DNA of 64,000 bases from Variovorax sp. dw_308 (GTDB taxonomy: Bacteria > Pseudomonadota > Gammaproteobacteria > Burkholderiales > Burkholderiaceae_C), in contig NZ_JAATOM010000011.1 in NCBI RefSeq assembly GCF_019207085.1, positions 62,001 through 126,000 of the forward strand, given 5' to 3'. Positions within the stretch are counted from its first letter, which is position 1. Each line of letters opens with the position of its first letter. The position numbers were made by a program, and so were the translations under genes. The notes beneath the pieces are model-generated. The model saw nothing but the letters and a program-made list of their open reading frames with translations. It ran no database searches and was not told the DNA's origin. Below, in pieces: positions 17,528-25,985 of this stretch.

Positions 17528-18730
17528 CTACGTGCCTTCAGGTTCTTGGGGAAGCGATGTGGGCAGCCGTTGCCATGAGGAGGGGCGGCCGTGCGCCCAG
17601 GAGTGCACATCGGAGAGGAGGAACGCATAGGCGGCCAGCACGTCGCGCCACGCAAAGGTGAGGCGGGCCCGCTTCAGCGTGGCGGCGCTCATCTCGCTGC
17701 GCTGCGCTGCGTTGCCGAGCAGGTTGTCGAGTGCGTCGCGGCAACTGCTGGCGTCCTTGAAGTAGCCCGCGCCTTCGCCGGCCACCCATCGATTGAACTG
17801 GTTGTCGTGTGCGAGCACCGCATTGCCGGCGCCCATGGCTTCGAGCAGGGAGGGATTGGTTCCGCCCACGCGGTGGCCATGCACGTAGAGGATGGAGTGC
17901 TTGCGCAGCGAGTGAACGATGCTGCTGTCGTAGATCGCGCCGGGGAAGCGCACCTCGTTGCTGGCCGCGGCCTGCACCTGCGCGTGGTAGGCGACCTCGG
18001 ACCGGTAGTTGCCGAGCACCACCAGGTCGACGCCGCGCTTCTTCGCGGAGAAGGCCTGGACGATTTCCAGGATCGAGTTCTCCGGTTCGGGGCGTGCGAT
18101 CACGGTCACGAACTTGCCGGGCTGCACACCCAGTTCCTTGAGCGGTGCGGTGTCCACGTCTTCGATGGCCGTGGTGCCATAGGGAATCGTGGTGATCTTG
18201 CGAGCGCGCACACGCGAGGAAAGGTGGCGCGCGATCTCCGGGTGATCCGCCACCAGGTGGGTCGCGCCGAGGCAGCCTGCCCAGTCGTTCAGGTAGAGCC
18301 AGGCGCGCGCCATGGGCCCCCACTTCTGGCGCGACCATTCGATGCCGTCCATGTTCATCACGTTGGGGATGCCGGCCGCGCGCAGGCGCAAGCCGAACAG
18401 CGCGGTGTTGTAGCCAAGCGTGAGCACCAGCGAGGGACGGTCTTTCAACGCGTGCGAAATGCAGGCCCAGTCGAAGCGGATGGAGTTGAGGGCGGTGTCC
18501 CGCCCCACGCCGATGTGAACGCGCCGGATGCCGTGGAACGTGCTCTCCCACGTCGGCATCTTTCCATCTTCCTGGCAGTAGACGGTGACTGCCCAGCCGG
18601 CGGAAAGCAGGTAGGGCGCGAGCTGCTCGGCAAAGGTCTCGAAGCCACCGTGCTGGGCGGGAATGCCACGGATTCCCATGATGGCAATGGATTTCGACGG
18701 GGTCGTTGTGGTTGGCATAGTGGACTTCAT
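17528..18730 (-). CDS. GT-B glycosyltransferase with DUF1972 N-terminal domain
   Basis: About 400 residues. The N-terminal domain opens IAIMGIRGIPAQHGGFETFA, the hallmark of the DUF1972/WchF-like branch, members of which transfer rhamnose or galactose in capsule assembly. The donor domain has VIARPEPENSILEIVQAFS and HRVGGTNPSLLEAMGAGNAV (EX7E region). The ATG at 18730 is preferred, with a second at 18718 four codons on; no clear ribosome-binding site favours either, and a TTG at 18739 is also in frame. It abuts wza without a gap. It may add the second sugar of the repeat unit, since no initiating phospho-glycosyltransferase is present in the window. Confidence 0.88.
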   Translation of the reverse strand: MKSTMPTTTTPSKSIAIMGIRGIPAQHGGFETFAEQLAPYLLSAGWAVTVYCQEDGKMPTWESTFHGIRRVHIGVGRDTALNSIRFDWACISHALKDRPSLVLTLGYNTALFGLRLRAAGIPNVMNMDGIEWSRQKWGPMARAWLYLNDWAGCLGATHLVADHPEIARHLSSRVRARKITTIPYGTTAIEDVDTAPLKELGVQPGKFVTVIARPEPENSILEIVQAFSAKKRGVDLVVLGNYRSEVAYHAQVQAAASNEVRFPGAIYDSSIVHSLRKHSILYVHGHRVGGTNPSLLEAMGAGNAVLAHDNQFNRWVAGEGAGYFKDASSCRDALDNLLGNAAQRSEMSAATLKRARLTFAWRDVLAAYAFLLSDVHSWAHGRPSSWQRLPTSLPQEPEGT

Positions 18731-18853
18731 AGGAGGCAATCGAACGATGGGAGGTACTGCTCGTTCACGCGCGCAGCCATCGAGGCTGGCGACGGTCGCC
18801 GGAGTTCGGATGAATCTGTCGAGGCCTTGCCGGCCGGATGGAAGCGGCGGCCT

Positions 18854-19114
18854 TCAGGCCGTGAGCGAATGCATGGCCCGGGTGAGGGAAGCAATGCTCC
18901 GGAACACGCTGCGCGTGAGCAGTTCTTCCGGGATCTCGCCGAACTCGGCTTCCAGGGCCAGCATCACGTTGACGCTGGCCAGCGAAGTCAGGCCCGCCTC
19001 CCCGAGGCTTGCATCGTGAGGGAGCCTGTAGACGTCCTGGACAAGACGTCCATGCTTGCCGAGTACCTCCCGTACTGCGGCCTCGACGGTGTGAATGTCG
19101 GTGGTTGTATTCAT
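18854..19114 (-). CDS. Acyl/aminoacyl carrier protein
   Basis: An 86-residue four-helix carrier protein. The phosphopantetheine attachment site is Ser44 in EAGLTSLASVNVMLALEAEF; the usual Asp before this Ser is Thr, which sets it apart from the fatty-acid ACP. It lies 66 bp downstream of an acpS-like transferase gene and 123 bp before the first glycosyltransferase gene of the EPS operon. A divergent amino acid:[carrier protein] ligase is 1.1 kb away, so it is the obvious candidate substrate of that ligase: apo form modified by the neighbouring transferase, then loaded with an amino acid. Family is firm; loading with an amino acid is inferred. Confidence 0.85.
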   Translation of the reverse strand: MNTTTDIHTVEAAVREVLGKHGRLVQDVYRLPHDASLGEAGLTSLASVNVMLALEAEFGEIPEELLTRSVFRSIASLTRAMHSLTA

Positions 19115-19180
19115 GTGTGTGACAGCTAAAACGATCTCAATTTTTATCGACTTGGGTCCGCGCCCGCGAGCGCCTGGGCC

Positions 19181-19600
19181 CTATCCCGTTTCGGTCGGTT
19201 CCGGACCGATTTGCGCAATGACCGCGGCCATCGCGATGCTTCCTTCCTGGCTCAGGGAGACCATGATGTCGTGGGCGCCGAGTTCGCGCGCCCGCGCCGC
19301 CACGTTGCCGGCAAGGCGCATTCCCGGGCGCCCCGTCGCACTGCTGCGGACCTCGATGTTTCGCCAGTCGACGCCGAGTTCAGCCAGGTCGAGCGCCTTG
19401 ATCACGGCCTCCTTGGCTGCAAAGCGCGCGGCCAGGCGCTCGGGCGATCCGTTGGAGATCTCGATCTCGTGCCTTGAAAAAATGCGATGGACGAAACGGT
19501 CTCCGAATTCCGCCAGCGAGTCCTCGATCGCATGCACGTCCACCAGGTCCACGCCGAGGCGGAGACTTGAAGCTGGGTCCTGACGACGGGGGGTGGGCAT
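19181..19600 (-). CDS. acpS: AcpS-type 4'-phosphopantetheinyl transferase
   Basis: A 139-residue holo-carrier-protein synthase. The two metal-binding motifs are intact: GVDLVD with Asp18, and RFAAKEAVIKAL with Glu64. It transfers phosphopantetheine from CoA to Ser44 of the carrier protein encoded next. It leads the minus-strand EPS operon. A betaproteobacterial housekeeping acpS is normally found near pdxJ/era/recO; that context is absent, so this is probably a second, dedicated copy. Whether a second acpS exists cannot be seen from this window. The ATG at 19600 leads a short extra N-terminal stretch (about 12 residues) compared with typical AcpS. Confidence 0.88.
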   Translation of the reverse strand: MPTPRRQDPASSLRLGVDLVDVHAIEDSLAEFGDRFVHRIFSRHEIEISNGSPERLAARFAAKEAVIKALDLAELGVDWRNIEVRSSATGRPGMRLAGNVAARARELGAHDIMVSLSQEGSIAMAAVIAQIGPEPTETG

Positions 19601-20179
19601 GCTGACGAGGAGTTGACGTGAATTGACGATAAGGAGCGTAGCGATTCGGCCAAAAGTTGTACATAGTCATCTCGACTACCTCCGGAGGTATCGGCCATAG
19701 GGCAGAGCGTGGAGCGAAACTGCGAACAATTGCGTCTCCGACTTCCTCATGCCAACGTTAGCCTCCTCATTTCGCTTCGCTGCCGTCCGGCAAGGGCCAC
19801 GGCATCTGGCGCACGGATCGCCCGCGAAACCGCAGTGGCGCACGCTTTGGCGCTGGGTGGGCAGGCGTGACTGCGAGCCGTCGGATTGCGGCGCTGCGCG
19901 TGCCGCATGCATTGCCGGCCGGGTTGCGCGGTGGGTTGGCCGACACCGGATGACCCATGCAAAACTCCGCTGAGCTGGCTTTCAGCGCTTGCGGAATGTT
20001 GCGCTTCAAATGCGGCGGTGTTGGCAATGCACGACAGCGAGCGGGCTGCGTTGGCCTTGGGCGCATTTCGACAACGATCGTTACTCGCCGGAAAGAAATG
20101 CCACCGCTGTGTCATGCGCAGTCGGTGTCGGCATTGCCGGCAAGTTCATGCAACTGATGACCAGAGAGGCCTCCCCATC
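19601..20179. other. Divergent intergenic region between acpS and the aa:CP ligase (no gene seen)
   Basis: This 579-bp stretch holds no credible gene on either strand: the short open frames lack family resemblance and ribosome-binding sites. It must carry the promoters for the EPS operon (leftward) and the ligase (rightward). Visible structure is a perfect 14-bp palindrome at 19677-19690 and two TTGACG hexamers 10 bp apart at 19613-19618 and 19623-19628. No convincing promoter pair could be fixed by eye. Confidence 0.6.
19677..19690. promoter_or_regulatory. Perfect 14-bp palindrome, candidate operator of the EPS operon
   Basis: TACCTCCGGAGGTA reads the same on both strands. With a one-base bulge the symmetry extends to flanking CGA/TCG. 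It lies 76 bp upstream of the acpS start in the divergent region, a position suited to a repressor or activator dimer. No regulator gene is adjacent. Confidence 0.45.
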
Positions 20180-21118
20180 ATGACCCCCTCGCCGCCGGCC
20201 GCGGAAGCCGTCGACCGCTATGACCCCCGTGCGTTCCACGATGCGCTCGTTGCGCACGGATTGCTCCTTCCATCGGCCGTGAAGGGAGGGTATGGCCGCG
20301 GAGAAGTCTTCGAACACGTGCTCCAGTGCTTCGATGCGCTGTTCATGCGCACCGGCGACGCTCCCGACGCCAGGCCGATGATGTTTCCCCCGATCGTGGC
20401 GCGCGACCTGATCGAGAAGATGGGCTACCTCGGCAACTTCCCGCAACTGATCGGCAGCGTGCACAGCTTCTTTGGCAGCGACGCTCAGGCGCGCGAGATG
20501 GAGGCCAGGGCAGCCGGGGGGCAGCGCTGGGAAGACCTGCTCGACATCACCGAGGCCATGCTGTTGCCTGCCGCCTGCTACCCGGTCTATCCGCTCTTGC
20601 GCGGTCTGCTGCCCGAAGGCGGGCGCCTGGTCAGCGTCGTGGGCTGGTGCTATCGGCATGAGCCGTCGGACGAGCCGACACGGATGCAGTCATTCCGCAT
20701 GCGGGAGCTGGTCCGCGTCGGTGCGCCGGAGGCCGTGCAGAAGTGGCGCGACGATTGGCTGGCGCAGGGGATGGCCATGTTTCGCAGCATCGGCCTGCCG
20801 GTGCACAGCGAGGTCGCGAACGACCCTTTCTTCGGCAAGACCGGGCGGTTGCTGGCCGAGAGCCAGCGGGAGATGGCCCTCAAGTTCGAGATCGTCGTGC
20901 CGGTGGTGTCGCTCGAGAAGCCGACAGCAATCTGCTCCTTCAACTGGCACCAGGAGCACTTCACCGGCAAGTTCGGCATCCGGCAATCCGACGACGCCAC
21001 GGCGCACACGGCCTGCATCGGGTTGGGGCTCGATCGCACCGTGCTGGCGCTGTTCAAGACGCACGGGATGGACCCGGATCGCTGGCCGCGCGAGGTGCGG
21101 GGCGAACTTCGGCTTTAG
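20180..21118 (+). CDS. Amino acid:[carrier protein] ligase (SerRS-like, tRNA-independent)
   Basis: A 312-residue class II synthetase catalytic core without a tRNA-binding arm. Motif 2 is CYRHEPSDEPTRMQSFRMRE and motif 3 is GLGLDRTVLALF. The putative zinc ligands of the family are all present: Cys133 (AACYP), Glu176 (MRELVRVG) and Cys279 (TACIGLG). This matches the carrier-protein ligases described from Bradyrhizobium japonicum (Bll0957), which adenylate glycine or alanine and transfer it to the phosphopantetheine of a small carrier protein instead of to tRNA. Length fits. The ATG at 20180 follows GAGAGG at 20163-20168. It is divergent from acpS and the carrier-protein gene. The physiological use of the charged carrier is not established in the family. 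Confidence 0.88.
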   Translation: MTPSPPAAEAVDRYDPRAFHDALVAHGLLLPSAVKGGYGRGEVFEHVLQCFDALFMRTGDAPDARPMMFPPIVARDLIEKMGYLGNFPQLIGSVHSFFGSDAQAREMEARAAGGQRWEDLLDITEAMLLPAACYPVYPLLRGLLPEGGRLVSVVGWCYRHEPSDEPTRMQSFRMRELVRVGAPEAVQKWRDDWLAQGMAMFRSIGLPVHSEVANDPFFGKTGRLLAESQREMALKFEIVVPVVSLEKPTAICSFNWHQEHFTGKFGIRQSDDATAHTACIGLGLDRTVLALFKTHGMDPDRWPREVRGELRL

Positions 21119-21119
21119 C

Positions 21120-21151
21120 AAAACTGCTGGCGCTCTCGCGCGTCAGTTTTT
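21120..21151. terminator. Bidirectional intrinsic terminator
   Basis: AAAACTG and CAGTTTTT form the outer stem, with GCG/CGC pairing inside. It lies between the convergent ligase gene and the small secreted-protein gene and overlaps the stop of the latter (21143). A-run and T-run on opposite sides let it serve both directions. Confidence 0.6.
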
Positions 21152-21487
21152 GGCGGGCGGCACGACAACGGCCCGGCCGTCCCGCGTCGTGTAGGTCGAG
21201 TCGGAGTCATCCCCGCTCCTTTGCGTGCCGTCCGGCGCGATCACCGTGGAGCGCGTGTCGGGGATGGTGTCCGGCGACACCGCGGGCTGACCGCCGCCCG
21301 CGCGAGCCAGCGCATCACCGGCATCGCGAATGCAGGCATTGCGCTCCGGGCGCGGCAGGTTCGCGCCGTCGCACTGTGCGATCGTCTGCTCATAGCGCAG
21401 GCGCGCGGCCTCGGAGGGCTGTGCGCTGGCCGACGATGCGGCAAGCGCCAGCAGGGACAGGACTGCAGCAATGCGCGAGCGTTTCAT
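21143..21487 (-). CDS. Small secreted hypothetical protein
   Basis: A 114-residue protein with a clean Sec signal peptide (MKRSRIAAVLSLLALAASSA, cleavage near SAQ-P). The mature part has two Cys residues (CDGANLPRPERNAC) and an Asp/Ser/Thr-rich C-terminal region (DDSDSTYTTRDGR). The family is not recognised with certainty; similar short periplasmic proteins are common in Comamonadaceae. It is convergent with the ligase gene and lies 48 bp beyond the end of the RND permease gene on the same strand, so it may be the tail of that operon. Confidence 0.7.
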   Translation of the reverse strand: MKRSRIAAVLSLLALAASSASAQPSEAARLRYEQTIAQCDGANLPRPERNACIRDAGDALARAGGGQPAVSPDTIPDTRSTVIAPDGTQRSGDDSDSTYTTRDGRAVVVPPAKN

Positions 21488-21535
21488 GGTGGACCCTCGT
21501 TTCGTTGCACACCGGTCGCCGCCGCTGCGGCGACC

Positions 21536-24500
21536 TCAGTTTGGAGATGGTTTCAGGTCGTCGTCGATGTGCGGGTCGGCCGGTTGCCCGCGCACCTTTC
21601 GGACAGTACGCCGGATCCAGTGCTCGATGTCGTCAATGTAGGTGAACACGGCGGGCACCACCAGCAGGCTCAGCACGGTCGAGGTGATGAGCCCACCGAT
21701 CACGGCCACGGCCATCGGGGAGCGGAAGCTCGAATCCGCCGCGCCGAAACCCACCGCGATCGGCAGCATCCCCGCGCCCATGGCGATGGTCGTCATGATG
21801 ATGGGCCTGGCGCGCTTGTGGCAGGCGTCGCGCAGTGCGTCCCAGCGGCTCATGTGGTGTTCGCGCCGCGCGACGATGGCGTATTCGACCAGCAGGATGG
21901 AGTTCTTCGTTGCCACGCCCATGAGCATGATGAGCCCGATGAGGGATGGCATCGACAGCGCCTTCTGCCCGATCAGCAGGCCGACGAAGGCGCCGCCCAA
22001 TGCCAGCGGCAGTGCGCAGAGGATGGTGACCGGGTGCAGGAAGTCCTTGAACAGCAACACCAGCACGATGTAGATGCACAGCACGCCCGTCAGCATCGCC
22101 AGGCCGAAGCTGTTGAACAGTTCAGTCATCACCTCCGCATCGCCCACTTCCGCGACGCGCACGCCGGGCGGCAGGTTGGTGATGGAGGGCAGCTTCATGA
22201 CCGCGTCCTTCGCATCGCCCAGGCCCACGCCCGACAGTTCGATCTCGAAGTTGACGTTGCGCGAGCGGTCGTAGCGGTCGATCACGGCGGGGCCGCCTTC
22301 CACCGTGAGCTTGGCGACCTGGCCGAGCATGACCGGGCCACGTGCGCTCGGCACGCTCAGGCGTTCGAGCAGGGGCAGGTCGGCGCGCGCGGAGTCCTCG
22401 AGCTTGACCACGATCGGCACCTGCCGCTGCGCGAGGTTGAGCTTGGGCAGCGACACGTCGTAGTCGCCCAGCGTGGCCACGCGCAGTGTCTCTGCAATGG
22501 CGCTGCTGGTCACGCCGAGGTCGGCGGCGCGCGCGAAATCGGGGCGTACCGCGATCTCCGGGCGGATCAGGCTCGCGGTCGAGGTGATGTTGCCGAGGCC
22601 GGGGATGGTGCGCAGGTCGCGCTCCACGGCGCGGGCGGCGGTGGTCAGAGCGTTCGGGTCGTCGCCGGACAGCGCGAGGATGTACTTCTCGCCGGAGCCG
22701 CCCAGGCCCACGGTGCTGCGCACGCCGGGCAGCGACTCCAGCGCGGTGCGGATCTGGTTCTCGATGACCTGCTTGCGGGGGCGGTCACCGCGCGCGTCGA
22801 GCTGGATCGTGAGCGTGGCCTTGCGCGTCTCCGGCGTGCCGAAGTTGGCGAAGGGATCGCCGCCCGCGCTGCCACCGGCCACGGTGGTGTAGACGCTGCG
22901 CACGTGCTTGATTTCCATCACGCGCCGGCGCGCCTCTTCGGCCGTGGCCGTGGTCTGCGCCAGCGTGGCACCGGGTGCGAGCGAGATGTAGACCTGCGTC
23001 TGCGAGTTGTCGTCGGGCGGGATGAAGCCGGTCTTGAGCAGCGGGATCATCGCCAGCGAACCGAAGAAGAACAGCGTGGCCAGCACCATCGTCTTGAAGC
23101 GGTTGTGCATGCACCAGCCGACCGTGCGCATGTACACGCGCAGCCATGCCGGCTCCTTTTCCTGCGTGACGATGGGCTTGAGGATGTAGGCCGCCATCAT
23201 CGGCGTGAGCACGCGCGCCACCACCAGCGAGGCGAACACCGCGAGCGATGCGGTCCAGCCGAACTGCTTGAAGAATTTGCCCGCCACGCCGCTCATGAAC
23301 GCGGTCGGCAGGAACACGGCGATGAGCGTGAAGGTGGTGGCGATCACGGCCAGGCCGATCTCGTCGGCTGCCTCCATCGCCGCTTCATACGGCGACTTGC
23401 CCATGCGCAGGTGGCGCACGATGTTCTCGACCTCGACGATGGCATCGTCCACCAATATCCCGATCACCAGAGACAAGGCCAGCAGCGAGATGACGTTGAC
23501 CGAGAAGCCCAGCAGGTACATGCCGATGAATGCGGGGATCACCGACATCGGCAAGGCCACGGCCGACACGAAGGTCGCGCGCCAGTCGCGCAGGAACAGC
23601 CACACCACCAGCACCGCCAGGATCGCGCCTTCGTAGAGCAGGTGCAGCGAGCCTTCGTACTCTTCCTCGACCGGCTTGACGAAGTTGAAGGCCTCGGTGA
23701 GCTGGATGTCAGGGCGCTCCGCGCGCATCTCGCCGAGCGCCTTCTGGATGGCCGCGCCGACTTCGACTTCGCTGGAACCGCGGCTGCGCGCCACTTCGAA
23801 GCCGACCACCGGCTTGCCGTCCAGCAGAGCGGCTGCGCGCGGCTGGGCGATGGTGTCGCTCACGCGCGCCACCTGGTCGAGCCGGATGCGTCGACCGTCC
23901 GACAGCGCGATCTGCAGGTCGGCGAGTTCATCGGCCGATTTGACCGTGGCGAGCGTGCGCACCGGTTGCTCGCTGCCGCCGAGGTCGGTGCGACCGCCGG
24001 CGCTTTCCGTCTGGACTTGGCGAAGCTGGCGCGAGATGTCGGCCGCGCTGGCGCCGAGCGCCTGCAGCTTGGCCGGGTCGAGGTCGACATGCACTTCGCG
24101 CGTGACGCCGCCGACGCGGTTGACCGCGCCCACACCCGGCAGCGCAAGCAGCTTCTTCGTGACGTCGTTGTCGACGAACCAGCTCAGCTCGGACGGGTCC
24201 AGCTTGCTCGACGAGATCGTGAAGGCGAGCACCGGCTGGGCCGCGAAATCGAGCTTGGTGACGACCGGGTCGCGCACGTCGGCGGGCAGGTCGGAGCGCA
24301 CCTTCTGCACTGCCGAACGCACGTCGTCGACGGCTTCCTGCACCGGCTTCTCCAGGCGGAACTCGACGATCAGCGTGGCCGCGCCGTCCTGCACCTTGGT
24401 CGTGATGTGCTTCAGGCCCTGGATGGTGGCGATCGCGTTCTCGAGCTTGCGCGCGACATCCGTCTCGAGCTGCGATGGCGCGGCGCCGGGCAACGCGGCC

Positions 24501-24643
24501 GAGACCGTGACGGTCGGCAGGTCGATGTCCGGAAAGTTCTGCACCTTCATCGCGTTGAAGGACAGCAGCCCGCCGAAGGTGAGCAGCACGAACAGCATCA
24601 CCGCCGGGATCGGGTTGCGGATGGACCATGCGGAGACGTTCAT
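21536..24643 (-). CDS. RND efflux permease, HAE1 family (pump 1)
   Basis: A 1035-residue inner-membrane proton-driven transporter. Internal duplication with 12 helices and two large periplasmic loops is evident. The proton-relay Asp pair lies in IGILVDDAIVEVEN, and conserved stretches include NPIPAVMLFVLLTFGGL at the N terminus and LVEYAIVARREHHMSR near the second half. The ATG at 24643 starts the canonical cytoplasmic end MNVSAWSIRNP. It works with the membrane-fusion and outer-membrane proteins encoded upstream. Unlike the other junctions of this operon, a 187-bp gap holding an inverted-repeat element separates it from the MFP gene. Substrate unknown. Confidence 0.93.
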   Translation of the reverse strand: MNVSAWSIRNPIPAVMLFVLLTFGGLLSFNAMKVQNFPDIDLPTVTVSAALPGAAPSQLETDVARKLENAIATIQGLKHITTKVQDGAATLIVEFRLEKPVQEAVDDVRSAVQKVRSDLPADVRDPVVTKLDFAAQPVLAFTISSSKLDPSELSWFVDNDVTKKLLALPGVGAVNRVGGVTREVHVDLDPAKLQALGASAADISRQLRQVQTESAGGRTDLGGSEQPVRTLATVKSADELADLQIALSDGRRIRLDQVARVSDTIAQPRAAALLDGKPVVGFEVARSRGSSEVEVGAAIQKALGEMRAERPDIQLTEAFNFVKPVEEEYEGSLHLLYEGAILAVLVVWLFLRDWRATFVSAVALPMSVIPAFIGMYLLGFSVNVISLLALSLVIGILVDDAIVEVENIVRHLRMGKSPYEAAMEAADEIGLAVIATTFTLIAVFLPTAFMSGVAGKFFKQFGWTASLAVFASLVVARVLTPMMAAYILKPIVTQEKEPAWLRVYMRTVGWCMHNRFKTMVLATLFFFGSLAMIPLLKTGFIPPDDNSQTQVYISLAPGATLAQTTATAEEARRRVMEIKHVRSVYTTVAGGSAGGDPFANFGTPETRKATLTIQLDARGDRPRKQVIENQIRTALESLPGVRSTVGLGGSGEKYILALSGDDPNALTTAARAVERDLRTIPGLGNITSTASLIRPEIAVRPDFARAADLGVTSSAIAETLRVATLGDYDVSLPKLNLAQRQVPIVVKLEDSARADLPLLERLSVPSARGPVMLGQVAKLTVEGGPAVIDRYDRSRNVNFEIELSGVGLGDAKDAVMKLPSITNLPPGVRVAEVGDAEVMTELFNSFGLAMLTGVLCIYIVLVLLFKDFLHPVTILCALPLALGGAFVGLLIGQKALSMPSLIGLIMLMGVATKNSILLVEYAIVARREHHMSRWDALRDACHKRARPIIMTTIAMGAGMLPIAVGFGAADSSFRSPMAVAVIGGLITSTVLSLLVVPAVFTYIDDIEHWIRRTVRKVRGQPADPHIDDDLKPSPN

Positions 24644-24673
24644 GGCTGGACCCCCGGGAGGCAAATACGGGAG

Positions 24674-24800
24674 CGGACTTGACCGTACGCGAAAGTCGCG
24701 AAGAAATGCGAAGGACGCGAAGGAAAGCCAGAAAATTTCTTCATGAATTCTTTTGCGTCCTTCGCGAAACCTTTGCGTCCTTCGCGTACGGCCAAATCCG
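24674..24800. repeat. 127-bp imperfect inverted-repeat element, copy 1
   Basis: The element begins CGGACTTGACCGTACGCGAA and ends with the inverted counterpart (TTCGCGTACGGCCAAATCCG). Each arm of about 50 bp is built from short units of the type GCGAAGGAC/GCGTCCTTC. The central unpaired part, about 24728-24750, contains a GAATTC. A second copy with the same first 20 bases is at 34691-34816. It lies between the MFP and RND permease genes of pump 1. No transposase is associated; it resembles a REP/MITE-like dispersed element. Confidence 0.85.
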
Positions 24801-24830
24801 AATTCACAAGCCTGTCCACGACCCGAACCT

Positions 24831-25985
24831 TCATTTGGCACCCCCGGCATCCACGACGCGCACCAGGTCGCCGTCGTTGAGGAAGCCGGCGCCTTGCACC
24901 ACCACCTGCGCATCGGCCGGCAGCTTGGTGGTGATCTCGACGCGCTCGCCCACGCGGCGGCCGGTGTCGATCTTGAGTTGGCTCACGCGGTTGTCGGGCT
25001 GCAGCAGCAGCAGGAAGTTGAATCCGTCGCGCGGCACGATCGAGGCCTGCGGCACCGTCAGCGCATTGCTGCGACCGAGCTGGAAATCGCCGCGCGCGAA
25101 CATGCCGGCCTTGATGGCGCTGTTCTGCTGCAGGTTGGGCATGTCCACGTAGACGATGGCCGCGCGCGTCTGCGGGTCGACCATCGGCGACACCGCGCGC
25201 ACCTTGCCCTGCACCTGCGCGCCGCTGGCGCTGGTGACGCTGGCGGGCGTGCCGACCGGGACGCGGCCCAGTTCGGCCGAGGTGACTTCGGCACGCCATT
25301 CGAGGCGGCCCTGCCGGATCAGCTTGAACAGCTCGGTGCCCGCAGCGACGACGCTGCCGACAGTAGCCGTGCGCGAGGAGATCACGCCGTCGTCGGGCGC
25401 CAGCACCTGCGTGTTGCGGCCACGCACCTGCTGTGCGGCGAGCACGGCCTCGGCGGCTTCGACGCGGGCCTTGGCAGTCTGTGCGGCAGTGGTGTACTGG
25501 TTGATCTGCTGCTGGCTCAGGGCGCCGGTCTTCTCGAGCGTGCGCGCCCGATCAGCCGTGCCGGCCGCGTCGGCCGCGGTGGCGCGGGCTTCGGCGAGCG
25601 AGGCCTTGGCCTGCGCCACGTCGGCGTTGATCGTCTCGGGCTCGAAGGTGGCGAGCACCTGGCCGCGCTTGACCGTGTCGCCGACATTCACTCGGACTTC
25701 GGCAAGGCGCAGGGCGTTCGATTCGGAACCGACACTGGCCTCCTGCCACGGCATGACGTTGCCGTTGGCGGCGAGCGTGTCGGTCAGTTCGGCGGACTCG
25801 GGCTTGGCGACCGTGACCGTCAGCGTGGGCCGTGCCGGCGGGGCGCCGTGCTTGGTGCTGGCCGAGCTGGCGGTGCCGGGCGCGGCGGGCTGGTCGGCCT
25901 TCTTGCGCATCATGAAGAAGCCTGCGGCGACGACGACCAGCAGCACGACGGCTGCGACGATGAGAGTGGGACGTTTGATGTTCAT
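24831..25985 (-). CDS. RND efflux membrane-fusion protein (pump 1)
   Basis: A 384-residue periplasmic adaptor anchored by an N-terminal helix (PTLIVAAVVLLVVVAAGFFM). Order: a barrel-sandwich/lipoyl half (VRVNVGDTVKRGQVLATFEP), an alpha-hairpin of about residues 120-190, the second lipoyl half (VLAPDDGVISSRTATVGSVV), then beta-barrel and membrane-proximal domains. It bridges the RND permease and the outer-membrane channel. Its ATG overlaps the stop of the upstream channel gene (ATGA). Pump 1 is thus encoded in the order regulator, channel, adaptor, permease. Confidence 0.92.
   Translation of the reverse strand: MNIKRPTLIVAAVVLLVVVAAGFFMMRKKADQPAAPGTASSASTKHGAPPARPTLTVTVAKPESAELTDTLAANGNVMPWQEASVGSESNALRLAEVRVNVGDTVKRGQVLATFEPETINADVAQAKASLAEARATAADAAGTADRARTLEKTGALSQQQINQYTTAAQTAKARVEAAEAVLAAQQVRGRNTQVLAPDDGVISSRTATVGSVVAAGTELFKLIRQGRLEWRAEVTSAELGRVPVGTPASVTSASGAQVQGKVRAVSPMVDPQTRAAIVYVDMPNLQQNSAIKAGMFARGDFQLGRSNALTVPQASIVPRDGFNFLLLLQPDNRVSQLKIDTGRRVGERVEITTKLPADAQVVVQGAGFLNDGDLVRVVDAGGAK

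Noticed and set aside
19747..20115. Open frames of 99-122 codons in the acpS-ligase intergenic region
   Set aside because: No ribosome-binding site, no recognisable family, and unusual composition; the region looks regulatory.
20180..21118. A seryl- or other tRNA synthetase
   Set aside because: Only the catalytic core is present (312 residues), no tRNA-binding coiled coil, and the zinc set matches carrier-protein ligases.
24674..24800. Insertion sequence
   Set aside because: No transposase and no target-site duplication visible; length and structure fit a small non-coding repeat.
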